Below, piece by piece: positions 50,761 through 59,076 of a stretch of DNA of 64,000 nucleotides. A model generated the notes under the pieces. The model did no database searches and was not told the DNA's origin. It worked only from the letters and a program-made list of their open reading frames with translations. Each line of letters starts with the position of its first letter. Within the stretch, counting starts at the first letter, position 1. Source of the DNA: UBA9076 sp964418835 (GTDB taxonomy: Bacteria; Bacillota_I; Bacilli_A; Erysipelotrichales; Erysipelotrichaceae); NCBI GenBank assembly GCA_964418835.1, contig CAYQNJ010000005.1:1-64000 (forward strand). The letters run 5' to 3'. Made by a program: the position numbers and the translations under genes.

Positions 50761-51716
50761 ATTTAATTATTTCTATGTTTCCTACAGTTTTACTTGTAGC
50801 TACTCCGATAATAATTGCTGGTTTAGGTGGTTTGTTCTCTGAAAGAAGTGGTATTGTTAACATTGCTATTGAAGGTATTATGATGGTTGGTGGATTTGCG
50901 GGTGCTACAGTTTGTGTGCTTTTAGAGTCAAGTCCAACATTAGGTGCTTATGCTGGTTGGATTGGTATTCTTGCTGGATTAGTTGCAGGTATACTTTATT
51001 CATTGTTACTAGCAGTATCCACAGTAACATTTAGGGCAGATCATACTATTGCTGGTACAGCATTAAATATGTTGGCTAGTGGACTAACAGTTTATTTATG
51101 TCAAATTATCTTTGGCCAACAAAGAACAGAAGCATTTGTGACTGGTATTTCAAAAATTAAAACAGTTCCTATTTTATCTAGTATTCCTATACTTGGTGAA
51201 ATGATGTTTCAAAATATTTATCCAACTATCTTTATCGCAATAATACTTGTATTAGTTACTTACTATGCGGTATTTAAAACTAAATTTGGAATAAGGTTAA
51301 GAGCTTGTGGTGAAAATCCTCAGGCAGCTGAATCAATGGGTATTAATGTATATAAGACTAGATATAAAGGTGTATTGATTTCTGGTGCTCTAGCAGGTAC
51401 TGCTGGCGCAATTATGGTTTTAACTAGTGGTATCCAATTTACAATTGCTTCAATACATGGTGTTGGGTTTATTTCAATTGCCGCATTGATATTTGGTAAG
51501 TGGAATCCATTTGGTGTTTTAGGAGCTGGTATCTTCTTTGGTTTTTCATCAGCACTTGGTGTTTACGCAAGTATGATTCCAGTATTAAAACTATTACCAT
51601 CAGAATTCTTCGCCGCTATTCCATATGTATTTACAGTTATCGCATTAATTGTATTTAGTGGAAAATCTGTAGGTCCTAAAGCCGCAGGTGAAATTTATGA
51701 TTCAGGTAAGAGATAG
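50757..51716 (+). CDS. nupQ: Nucleoside ABC transporter permease 2
   Basis: The 319-aa membrane protein has GLGGLFSERSGIVNIAIEG and GENPQAAESMGI, then SGALAGTAGAI, the conserved blocks of this permease family. AAGGAGGTG precedes the ATG. It ends at a terminator whose stem starts at the stop codon. Confidence 0.93.
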   Translation: MNLIISMFPTVLLVATPIIIAGLGGLFSERSGIVNIAIEGIMMVGGFAGATVCVLLESSPTLGAYAGWIGILAGLVAGILYSLLLAVSTVTFRADHTIAGTALNMLASGLTVYLCQIIFGQQRTEAFVTGISKIKTVPILSSIPILGEMMFQNIYPTIFIAIILVLVTYYAVFKTKFGIRLRACGENPQAAESMGINVYKTRYKGVLISGALAGTAGAIMVLTSGIQFTIASIHGVGFISIAALIFGKWNPFGVLGAGIFFGFSSALGVYASMIPVLKLLPSEFFAAIPYVFTVIALIVFSGKSVGPKAAGEIYDSGKR

Positions 51717-51737
51717 CGCTTATTATTAAGCGCTTTT
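51715..51737 (+). terminator. Terminator of the nucleoside transporter operon
   Basis: AGCGCTTA (51715-51722) pairs with TAAGCGCT (51727-51734), then T. Confidence 0.8.
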
Positions 51738-51753
51738 ATAAAAAAGGAGTAAT

Positions 51754-53013
51754 ATGAATACAGTTAATTTAAATGAAAATGTTAATCTTCATGTTTATAA
51801 TACTGATAAGTTTAAGGATGTTAGTATATTTATAGAGTTCTTAGATAATAGTAATAAACATGATCAAGTTTTAAGAAACTTATTAGGTATGATGTTAGAA
51901 GATTCTTGTAGTTTATATGATACAAAACAAGCGGTTACTAATTTATATAATAAGAATTATTCAGGTGGATTTAGTGTATCTTTTGATGTAAGAGGTTGTG
52001 CTAGATTAATGGAAGTTAAAAGTTCTTTTTTGAATGGTAAATACGTTGAAGATAATACATTACTTGAAAAACAATTTAGTGTTATTTATGAATTTTTACT
52101 TAATCCAATTTGGAAGAGTAAAGAATATCCTCTTGAGTTATTTAATGAATTGAAAGATAAATTAAGACAAGAGATACTTGTGTTAAATGATAGGCCATCT
52201 TCTTATTCAAATAATAAAGCGGACTTATTATATGGAGAGTTTCTAGGGGTTAAAGCTGATTTAGATGTTAGTTATTTAGAGACAATTGAAATAGAGGATG
52301 TAATTAATATTTATGACTATATTATTAGTAATTCTAGGATTGATATTTTAGTTATAGGCGATGTGGATGAAGAACTAGTTAAAAAGTATAGTAAAAAATA
52401 TTTTAACTTTGAACCAAGAGTTTCTAGTAAGGATATGGTGTATAAATCTAATAGAGTTGATTTTGTTGATGAAGTTGAAAATAAGAATATTAATCAATCT
52501 TTATTACAACTTAGATATAAAACAAATAAAACTGTTCTTGATGAGGACTTTCCTGCTATGATTATTGGTAATGGTATATTAGGTACTTTACCTACTTCTT
52601 TACTATTTCAAGAGGTTAGAGAAAAAAGAAGTTTATGTTATAGTATATCTTCAATTGTTTATGGTTATGATGGAGTAATGAAGGTTTCTACTGGTATTGA
52701 TTATAAGAATATAGAAGAAGTTAAAGAGTTAATAAATATACAAATCAATAAGATTAAAAGTGGTGACTTTGATGATGAATTATTAAATACTACTGTAAAG
52801 ATGTATATAAATGTATATAGAAGTAATAGCGATAGTGTTAAGGCTTTAATGTGGGATCAATATAGAAATACTATTATTGATGATGGTATGACAATTGAGA
52901 AGATGATTGAAGAGTTTAAGAAGGTAAGTAAAGAAAGTATTAGTGAAGTATTTAAGGATGTTGAATTAGTTACTTCTTATGTTTTAAAACAAAAGGAGAA
53001 TGAAGATGAATAG
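51754..53013 (+). CDS. ymfF: M16-family peptidase homologue, non-catalytic subunit (YmfF type)
   Basis: The 419-aa protein has the M16 fold but no HxxEH zinc motif in its N-terminal half. It keeps the FQEVREKRSLCYSISS segment typical of the non-catalytic partner. AAAGGAG precedes the ATG. It overlaps the catalytic partner gene by 8 bases, so the two probably form a heterodimer in the cytosol. Bacillus has the same pair right after nupQ. Confidence 0.88.
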   Translation: MNTVNLNENVNLHVYNTDKFKDVSIFIEFLDNSNKHDQVLRNLLGMMLEDSCSLYDTKQAVTNLYNKNYSGGFSVSFDVRGCARLMEVKSSFLNGKYVEDNTLLEKQFSVIYEFLLNPIWKSKEYPLELFNELKDKLRQEILVLNDRPSSYSNNKADLLYGEFLGVKADLDVSYLETIEIEDVINIYDYIISNSRIDILVIGDVDEELVKKYSKKYFNFEPRVSSKDMVYKSNRVDFVDEVENKNINQSLLQLRYKTNKTVLDEDFPAMIIGNGILGTLPTSLLFQEVREKRSLCYSISSIVYGYDGVMKVSTGIDYKNIEEVKELINIQINKIKSGDFDDELLNTTVKMYINVYRSNSDSVKALMWDQYRNTIIDDGMTIEKMIEEFKKVSKESISEVFKDVELVTSYVLKQKENEDE

Positions 53014-54292
53014 AATTGAATATAAGCAATTTAAGGAAGTGTTTTATGAAGATGTTTGTGATAATGGTTTAAAGATTGTAGTTTGGCATAAACCATTGTT
53101 TAAATCTACTTCATGTTTGTTTGGAACACCATTTGGTTCATTTGACTTACAGCAAAAAACTGAAAATGATGAATATTATAAATTTAAAAGTGGTATTGCT
53201 CACTTTTTAGAACATAAGTTATTTGAATCTGAAGAAGGGGATATCCTAAGTAAGTTTAGTGAACTAGGCGCAAATGTAAATGCATTTACTAGTTATCAAG
53301 AAACGGTGTATTACTTTAATACTTCAGATGAAGATATTGTGACTCCTTTAAATTTATTAATGGATTTTGTGCAAAACTTATCTATTAGTGAAGAATCAGT
53401 AGAGAAAGAAAAGGGTATAATAACTCAAGAATTAATGATGTACTTACAAAATCCAGATTCTAGATTATTCTTTGAGTCATTTAAAAGCATGTATCATACT
53501 AATCCATTAAAAGAGGATATTGGTGGCAGTCCTGAATCAGTATCTCAAATTACAAAGGCTGAACTTGAGGAGTGTTACAACTTAAATTATCATCCAGGGA
53601 ATATGATGTTAATAGTTGTTACACCGATGGATCCAGAAAAAATTATAAAGATAATTAAAGATAATCAAGCTAAGAAGTCATTTGATAAATTTGAACCTAT
53701 TACAAGACTTTATTCAAAAGAGCCTGTAGAGGTTGTTACAGAGTATAAAGAAATTAATATGGATGTAAATGAAACAAAGTGTTGTTTAGGTATTAAATTA
53801 CCTGTTGTTAGAACAAGTGATGAGGATAGGGTAAGAAAAGATTGGACATTAAATTTTTCTTTAGAAGCTTACTTTTCTAGTATGAATCCTAAATATCAAA
53901 AGTGGTTAAATGAGAAAAAGATTACTCCTTACTTTAATGTTGAAGAAGATTTAGGTAAAGAACATTCATTTATTTTATTTACAGATAATCATGGTAATCC
54001 TGAAGAGTTTAAGAAGTTTGTATTAAAAGAACTAGAAAGTTTTAAGAAAACATATATTAGTGAAAATGATTTAAAAATGTTAAAGAATAGAACTTTAGGT
54101 CAATTACTTAGAACATTTAATAATTTAGAATCTATTTCTGTAGGTTATTTTAGAGATAAGATTAATAGTGTGTCTGGATTTAATAGTTTGAATATAGTTC
54201 AAAAGTTAAGTGTTGATGGTTGTATGAAAGAAATAAAAGATTTAGATTTTTCAAATAATTCTTTAACAGTAATTAAAAATAGTACAAACTAA
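53006..54292 (+). CDS. ymfH: M16-family zinc metallopeptidase (YmfH type)
   Basis: The 428-aa protein has the inverted zinc motif HFLEH (His66, Glu69, His70) in GIAHFLEHKLFE, plus a downstream Glu in KEKGIITQE as third metal ligand. It should cut small peptides together with the preceding subunit. AGGAG is 7 bases before the ATG at 53006; the ATG at 53000 is too close. Confidence 0.9.
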   Translation: MNRIEYKQFKEVFYEDVCDNGLKIVVWHKPLFKSTSCLFGTPFGSFDLQQKTENDEYYKFKSGIAHFLEHKLFESEEGDILSKFSELGANVNAFTSYQETVYYFNTSDEDIVTPLNLLMDFVQNLSISEESVEKEKGIITQELMMYLQNPDSRLFFESFKSMYHTNPLKEDIGGSPESVSQITKAELEECYNLNYHPGNMMLIVVTPMDPEKIIKIIKDNQAKKSFDKFEPITRLYSKEPVEVVTEYKEINMDVNETKCCLGIKLPVVRTSDEDRVRKDWTLNFSLEAYFSSMNPKYQKWLNEKKITPYFNVEEDLGKEHSFILFTDNHGNPEEFKKFVLKELESFKKTYISENDLKMLKNRTLGQLLRTFNNLESISVGYFRDKINSVSGFNSLNIVQKLSVDGCMKEIKDLDFSNNSLTVIKNSTN

Positions 54293-54405
54293 TAAATGTT
54301 GTTGTGAATTATATATGCTTACTAGTATTAATGGGAATAATATACAAATATGTGTGTTTGTTTATTATTAACTATTTAAGCATAATACTCCTACAGGAGG
54401 ATATT

Positions 54406-54738
54406 ATGTTAAATCAATGTGTATTAGTAGGTAAGGTTAAGGAGCTACCAGTTATCAAACAAACATCTAATGGTAATAACTATGCTCAATTAGTTTTAGA
54501 GGTCGATAGGAGCTTTAGAAACAGTGATGGTACTTTAAGTAGTGATTTATTTCAAGTTACACTTTGGAAGGGTATTGCGGAAATGTGTATGGATGTTTGT
54601 AAGATAAATGATCTTATTGCATTAAAAGGAAGACTTCAAGCAAGTGTTTATGAAAATGATAAAAATAAAATTTATTACAATGCGGAAGTTATTGCAGAAA
54701 AGGTTTCATTCTTAACACCTCAAGCAAAAAATGAATAA
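54406..54738 (+). CDS. ssb: Short single-stranded DNA-binding protein (SSB-like)
   Basis: The 110-aa OB-fold protein begins LNQCVLVGKVKELPVI and has DLFQVTLWKG and NDLIALKGRLQ, as in SSB. It stops soon after the OB fold, so the Gly-rich linker and the acidic tip of standard SSB are missing. It is probably a second SSB or PriB-like paralogue. AGGAGG lies 5 bases before the ATG at 54406; an upstream in-frame TTG at 54304 is rejected. It is a single-gene unit ended by a long hairpin. Confidence 0.85.
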   Translation: MLNQCVLVGKVKELPVIKQTSNGNNYAQLVLEVDRSFRNSDGTLSSDLFQVTLWKGIAEMCMDVCKINDLIALKGRLQASVYENDKNKIYYNAEVIAEKVSFLTPQAKNE

Positions 54739-54742
54739 ACTT

Positions 54743-54772
54743 AGCCCATGTTGATTAATATCAATATGGGCT
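54743..54772 (+). terminator. Hairpin after the SSB-like gene
   Basis: AGCCCATGTTGAT (54743-54755) pairs with ATCAATATGGGCT (54760-54772), 13 bp with one G-T pair. The T run is poor. Confidence 0.6.
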
Positions 54773-54810
54773 ATTTATATGGTAATATATTATAGAAGTG
54801 AGGATATTAT

Positions 54811-56205
54811 ATGGCATTTGATTCGTTGAGTGATAAATTAAATAAGGCGTTTAAAAACATATCAGGTCAAGGTAAGTTAACTGATGACAATATGGAAGGG
54901 ATGCTTAAAGAGATAAGATTGGCTTTGTTAGAAGCTGATGTTAACTATAAGATAGTAAAAGATTTTTTAAATACAGTTAAAGAAAAATCAAAGGGACAAG
55001 AAGTACTTGATTCAGTTAATCCTGGTCAAATGGTAGTAAAAATAGTTCATGATGAAATTATTACTTTACTTGGTGAAGCTAAGGCTGATGTAAATTTCAA
55101 AGAAGATGGTATTACTACTATTATGATGGTTGGTTTACAAGGTACTGGAAAAACAACAAGTGTTGCAAAGATTGCAAATATTTTTAAGAATAAGTTAGAT
55201 AGAAAAGTATTGTTAGTTGCCGCAGATATTGTTAGACCTGCAGCAATTGATCAATTAAAAACTTTAGGAGAATCTATTGAAATAGAAGTTTTTAGTTTAG
55301 GTAGTAGCGTTAGCCCAGTAGATACTAGTATAAAGGCTTTAGAATATGCAAAAGAAAAGGGCTATAATACTGTTTTAATAGATACTGCTGGTCGCTTACA
55401 TATTGATGAGGCTTTAATGGGTGAACTTATTAGTATTAATGAATCAGTAAAAGCGGATGAAATACTGTTAACTGTTGATGCTATGACAGGTCAAGATATT
55501 GTAAATGTTGCAAAATCGTTCCATGAACAATTACCTATTACTGGTTTAGTTGTAACTAAGTTTGATGGTGATTCTAGAGGTGGGGGTGTTTTATCTGTTA
55601 GATCTATTACACAAGTACCTATAAAATTTGTTGGTCAAGGTGAAAAGATAGAAGATATGGATATTTTCTATCCTGAAAGAATGGCTGATAGAATTTTAGG
55701 TATGGGAGATATTGTTTCTTTTGTTGAACATGCACAAGAAAAGATGGATCTTGAAGAGGCAGAAAAAAGTGCTCAACGTATGCTTGAGGGTAAATTTACA
55801 ATGAATGATATGTTATTCCAATTAGAACAAACTACAAAACTTGGTCCTTTAAGTGGAATAATGAAAATGTTACCTGGTATGTCTAATCTTGCAAACAGTT
55901 TCAATGATGAAGATGCAAACAAACAATTAAAGAAAACAAAAGCAATTATACAAAGTATGACAAAAACAGAAAGAGAAGATCCATCTGTTATGAGAAGTTC
56001 ACATAAAAGAAGAATTGCGGCAGGTAGTGGTACTTCTGTAAATGAGGTAAATAAATTAGTTAATCAGTATGGAAAAATGAAACAAATGTTTTCTCAAATT
56101 GGAAATATTCAAAAAAGAGGTGGATTTAACGAAGATACACTTAATAAAATGATGGATAATTTACAAGGTGGGATACCTAAACAAAGGGGAAAATGGAAAT
56201 TTTAA
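54811..56205 (+). CDS. ffh: Signal recognition particle protein Ffh
   Basis: The 464-aa protein has an N domain, a G domain with GLQGTGKTT, DTAGRLHID and VVTKFDGDSRGGG, and a C-terminal methionine-rich M domain (MLPGMSNL, KMMDNLQGG). It binds SRP RNA and signal sequences for co-translational targeting. GAGG precedes the ATG. The ylxM gene that normally precedes it is absent. Confidence 0.96.
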   Translation: MAFDSLSDKLNKAFKNISGQGKLTDDNMEGMLKEIRLALLEADVNYKIVKDFLNTVKEKSKGQEVLDSVNPGQMVVKIVHDEIITLLGEAKADVNFKEDGITTIMMVGLQGTGKTTSVAKIANIFKNKLDRKVLLVAADIVRPAAIDQLKTLGESIEIEVFSLGSSVSPVDTSIKALEYAKEKGYNTVLIDTAGRLHIDEALMGELISINESVKADEILLTVDAMTGQDIVNVAKSFHEQLPITGLVVTKFDGDSRGGGVLSVRSITQVPIKFVGQGEKIEDMDIFYPERMADRILGMGDIVSFVEHAQEKMDLEEAEKSAQRMLEGKFTMNDMLFQLEQTTKLGPLSGIMKMLPGMSNLANSFNDEDANKQLKKTKAIIQSMTKTEREDPSVMRSSHKRRIAAGSGTSVNEVNKLVNQYGKMKQMFSQIGNIQKRGGFNEDTLNKMMDNLQGGIPKQRGKWKF

Positions 56206-56223
56206 CCTGTTAAGTAAAAATGC

Positions 56224-56251
56224 TTGACACCTTTAAAAGATATGGTATTAT
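56224..56251 (+). promoter_or_regulatory. Strong promoter of rpsP-khpA
   Basis: A perfect -35 TTGACA (56224-56229) is 16 bases from TATTAT (56246-56251), which also has a TGn extension. It is the best promoter in the window. Confidence 0.85.
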
Positions 56252-56280
56252 ATTCAAGTGAATATAAGGAGGACATTAAA

Positions 56281-56556
56281 ATGGCAGTAAAATTACGTTT
56301 AAAACGTATGGGTGCTAAAAAAGCTCCGTTCTATAGAATAGTTGCAGCTGATTCAAGATTCCCTAGAGATGGTCGTTCAATTGAAGTTATTGGTTATATC
56401 AATCCTACAACTGAACCAGCTACTGTAAAGGTAGATGCAGAATTAGCAATGAAATGGTTAAAGAATGGTGCACAACCATCTGATACAGTTCGTAATATTC
56501 TTTCTGAACAAGGAATTATGAAGCAATACCACGAAGAGAAAAAGAAGAGTAAATAG
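56281..56556 (+). CDS. rpsP: 30S ribosomal protein S16
   Basis: The 91-aa protein begins AVKLRLKRMGAKKAPFYRIV and has ADSRFPRDGR and IEVIGYINP, the bS16 core. It stabilises the 5' domain of 16S rRNA. AAGGAGG is 7 bases before the ATG at 56281; an in-frame TTG at 56224 is the -35 box. It is followed 2 bases later by khpA. Confidence 0.97.
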   Translation: MAVKLRLKRMGAKKAPFYRIVAADSRFPRDGRSIEVIGYINPTTEPATVKVDAELAMKWLKNGAQPSDTVRNILSEQGIMKQYHEEKKKSK

Positions 56557-56558
56557 TT

Positions 56559-56807
56559 ATGGTGGAATTAGATAAAGTTTTGTTCAATCTTGTTAAACCT
56601 ATGGTAGATGATGTTAACAGTTTAGATGTTCGTCAAATGCCTAGTTTAAACGAGAATGAAGTAGTTCTATATGTTTATGCTGCAAATGATGATGTAGCAA
56701 GACTAGTAGGACGTCAAGGGTCTATGGCTGTTGCTTTAAGACAAATGATGTCAATTGCATCTCATGTTCAAAACAAGAAGATTACCATAAAGTTTGAATC
56801 AATTTAA
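56559..56807 (+). CDS. khpA: KH-domain RNA-binding protein KhpA
   Basis: The 82-aa KH domain has the GxxG loop in VGRQGSM. KhpA pairs with KhpB/EloR and affects cell elongation and sRNA-type control. Its place between rpsP and rimM is conserved in Firmicutes. The ribosome binding site is weak (AAGAAGAG). A terminator follows. Confidence 0.94.
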   Translation: MVELDKVLFNLVKPMVDDVNSLDVRQMPSLNENEVVLYVYAANDDVARLVGRQGSMAVALRQMMSIASHVQNKKITIKFESI

Positions 56808-56828
56808 GGATGCTATGCATCCTTTTTT
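56806..56828 (+). terminator. Terminator between khpA and rimM
   Basis: AAGGATGC (56806-56813), loop TAT, GCATCCTT (56817-56824), then T run. It may attenuate rather than fully stop transcription, since rimM starts at 56840. Confidence 0.75.
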
Positions 56829-56839
56829 AAGAGGTATAT

Positions 56840-57346
56840 ATGGAATATTTAAGAATTGGAGTTATTGTAAATACTTTTGGGTTAAAAGGAGAAGTTAAGA
56901 TAAAAAGTTTCTCTGATTTTGATGATGAAAGATATCAAAAGAATAATGAAGTTTTAGTTTTTTATAATAATCAATATGTTTCATTAAAAGTAAATACTTA
57001 TAGAATTAATAAAGGTATGAACATTGTTTCTTTTATAGACCATAACGACATTAACTTAATTGAAAAATATAAGGGTTGTGATCTTTTTGTGGATAGAAGT
57101 AAAATAAAACCTTTAAAAAAGGGTGAGTACTATAGATTTGAGTTAATTGGTTTAAGTGTATTTGATCTTGATAACAATTATTTAGGTGAGGTTATTAAAG
57201 TTGAGGATATGGGATATAATACAAATCTAAGAATTGAGAGAGAAGATAAAACTACATTTCTTGTGCCAAATATTAAAGAATTTGTAAGACTTGTTAATTT
57301 AGAAGATAAGAAAATGTGTATTAAAACATTAGAGGGTTTAGTATGA
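56840..57346 (+). CDS. rimM: 16S rRNA processing protein RimM
   Basis: The 168-aa protein has an N-terminal beta-barrel (RIGVIVNTFGLKGEVKIKS) and a PRC-like C-terminal barrel (YYRFELIGLSVF, FLVPNIKEFV). It helps 30S head assembly with S19. AAGAGG precedes the ATG. It overlaps trmD by 4 bases. Confidence 0.94.
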   Translation: MEYLRIGVIVNTFGLKGEVKIKSFSDFDDERYQKNNEVLVFYNNQYVSLKVNTYRINKGMNIVSFIDHNDINLIEKYKGCDLFVDRSKIKPLKKGEYYRFELIGLSVFDLDNNYLGEVIKVEDMGYNTNLRIEREDKTTFLVPNIKEFVRLVNLEDKKMCIKTLEGLV

Positions 57347-58056
57347 AAATAAGTATACTTACATTATTTCCTGAAATGTTTGAAGCTGTGTTTAACTCTT
57401 CAATAATTAAAAGAGCTATTACTAATGAAAAGGTAGAAATTGAATTAATAAATATAAGAGATTTTAGTGATGACAAACATAATCATGTGGATGATACTAC
57501 ATATGGTGGTGGTAGTGGAATGGTTATTAAGTGTCAACCAGTTTTAGATGCATTATATTCAATTAAAAGTAATGATTCTTATGTTATATTAACTGCACCA
57601 GTAGGGAAGGTATACAAACAAGAACATGCTAGAAACCTAGTTAAAAAGGACCATATAATTATTATATGTGGGCATTATGAAGGCATAGATGCAAGAGTTT
57701 ATAAACATTGTGATGAATTGATTAGTATAGGTGATTATATTTTAACTGGTGGAGAACTTGCGGCTATGGTAATTAGTGATTCAATTATTAGATTGAAAGA
57801 TGGAGTAATTGATGAAGGTAGTGCAAATGAAGAATCATTTGAAGAGGGTTTATTAGAATATCCTCATTACACTAAACCATATGATTATAATGGTGATGTT
57901 GTTCCAGAAGTACTAATTAGTGGTCATCATGAAAATATAAGAAAATATAGATTAAAAGAGTCATTAAGACTTACAAAAAAGTATAGACCTGATTTACTTG
58001 AAGGAAGAAATTTTACCAAGGAAGAACTAAAGTTTTTATCAGAAATTGATGATTGA
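57343..58056 (+). CDS. trmD: tRNA (guanine-N1)-methyltransferase
   Basis: The 237-aa SPOUT enzyme has YGGGSGMVIKCQP, ICGHYEGIDARV and SIGDYILTGGELA, the deep-knot SAM site. It methylates G37 of tRNAs reading CNN codons and so prevents frameshifting; tRNA-Pro in the cluster is a substrate of this type. It starts inside the rimM end. Confidence 0.96.
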   Translation: MKISILTLFPEMFEAVFNSSIIKRAITNEKVEIELINIRDFSDDKHNHVDDTTYGGGSGMVIKCQPVLDALYSIKSNDSYVILTAPVGKVYKQEHARNLVKKDHIIIICGHYEGIDARVYKHCDELISIGDYILTGGELAAMVISDSIIRLKDGVIDEGSANEESFEEGLLEYPHYTKPYDYNGDVVPEVLISGHHENIRKYRLKESLRLTKKYRPDLLEGRNFTKEELKFLSEIDD

Positions 58057-58081
58057 TTTAATTTTGTTAATATGTTATTAT
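58053..58081 (+). promoter_or_regulatory. Promoter of rplS
   Basis: TTGATT (58053-58058) is 17 bases from TATTAT (58076-58081), which has a TGn extension. The -35 overlaps the trmD stop codon. Confidence 0.7.
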
Positions 58082-58087
58082 CATTAG

Positions 58088-58162
58088 GCGCATGTCGTAT
58101 CGATACTCCGCTGATCATTAAGATGTATGAGTGTTTGATTATAATATCGATGAAGGAGAAAG
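58088..58162 (+). promoter_or_regulatory. Structured 5' leader of rplS, possible L19 leader
   Basis: The leader of about 75 bases is more GC-rich than other intergenic sequence. It contains the palindrome GTATCGATAC (58097-58106) and further possible pairings such as TCATT with ATGA. Firmicutes are known to carry an autoregulatory L19 leader in front of rplS. I could not match the consensus by eye. Confidence 0.4.
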
Positions 58163-58165
58163 ATG

Positions 58166-58513
58166 ATGAATTTAAGATTAGTTGATGAAATTACTAACAA
58201 ACAATTACGTACTGACATTCCTGAATTCCGTTCTGGAACAACAGTGAAAGTATACGTAAGAATCAAAGAAGGCGATAAGTCTCGTATCCAAATTTTCGAA
58301 GGTCTAGTTATTAAAAGACAAGGAAAAGGCATTGGAGAAACATTTACAGTTAGAAAAATATCTAACGGTGTAGGAGTTGAAAGAACATTCCCTATTCATT
58401 CACCAATAATTGACAAAGTTACTGTTGAAAGAGTTGGTAAGGTTAGAAGAGCTAAACTATACTACTTACGTGGTAGATCTGGTAAAGCTGCTAGAATTAA
58501 AGAAGTTAGATAA
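58166..58513 (+). CDS. rplS: 50S ribosomal protein L19
   Basis: The 115-aa protein has EITNKQLRTDIPEFRSGTTV and SPIIDKVTVERVGKVRRAK, the bL19 core, and ends GKAARIKE. It lies at the 30S-50S interface. AAGGAG is 7 bases before the ATG at 58166 and 4 before the ATG at 58163, so the former is preferred, giving the usual MN start. Confidence 0.97.
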   Translation: MNLRLVDEITNKQLRTDIPEFRSGTTVKVYVRIKEGDKSRIQIFEGLVIKRQGKGIGETFTVRKISNGVGVERTFPIHSPIIDKVTVERVGKVRRAKLYYLRGRSGKAARIKEVR

Positions 58514-58535
58514 AGTCGGTATAACCGACTTTTTT
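58513..58535 (+). terminator. Terminator of rplS
   Basis: AAGTCGGT (58513-58520), loop ATA, ACCGACTT (58524-58531), then T run. Confidence 0.85.
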
Positions 58536-58560
58536 CTATTATAATTAAATAGAGGTATAT

Positions 58561-59076
58561 ATGGATAATATAAAAAAAGAATTAATTAGTTTATTAAAAA
58601 CATTAGTAGTTAGTTTAATAATAGTTTATGTTTTAAATAATTTTGTGTTTAGACCTGTAAAAGTTCAAGGGAGTTCTATGTATCCAAATTTAATTGATGG
58701 TGAGTATGGAATTTCTAGTATATTTAATTTGAAAAAAGAAGGAATTGAAAGATTTGATATTGTAATAATATATATACCTGAAAATAATGAATATTTAGTT
58801 AAAAGAGTGATAGGATTACCTAATGAAAAGATAAGTTATAATGATAATAAGTTATATGTTAATGGTGAGTATGTTGAAGAACCTTTTTTAAATGGTATTA
58901 ATACTTTTAATATTGATGAGATGTTAGTAGAGGATAATAAGTATTATTGTTTAGGAGATAATAGAGAATATTCAAAAGATTCTAGGTTTTATGGTAGTTT
59001 TTCAATGGATCAAATAAAAAGCAAGGATATATATGTGATTTATCCTTTTGATAAGATAGGAAGGAAGATAAAATGA
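58561..59076 (+). CDS. lepB: Signal peptidase I
   Basis: The 171-aa single-span protease has an N-terminal anchor (LVVSLIIVYVLNNFVF), the catalytic Ser39 in QGSSMYPNL, Lys81 in YLVKRVIGLP and the box YYCLGDNREYSKDSR. It removes signal peptides outside the membrane. TATAAT at 58540-58545 leaves a very short leader with AGAGG. It overlaps rbgA by 4 bases. Confidence 0.94.
   Translation: MDNIKKELISLLKTLVVSLIIVYVLNNFVFRPVKVQGSSMYPNLIDGEYGISSIFNLKKEGIERFDIVIIYIPENNEYLVKRVIGLPNEKISYNDNKLYVNGEYVEEPFLNGINTFNIDEMLVEDNKYYCLGDNREYSKDSRFYGSFSMDQIKSKDIYVIYPFDKIGRKIK

Noticed and set aside
51754..53013. Loss of HxxEH in the first M16 protein as a novel pseudo-enzyme.
   Set aside because: Catalytic and non-catalytic M16 pairs are the normal arrangement in this family.
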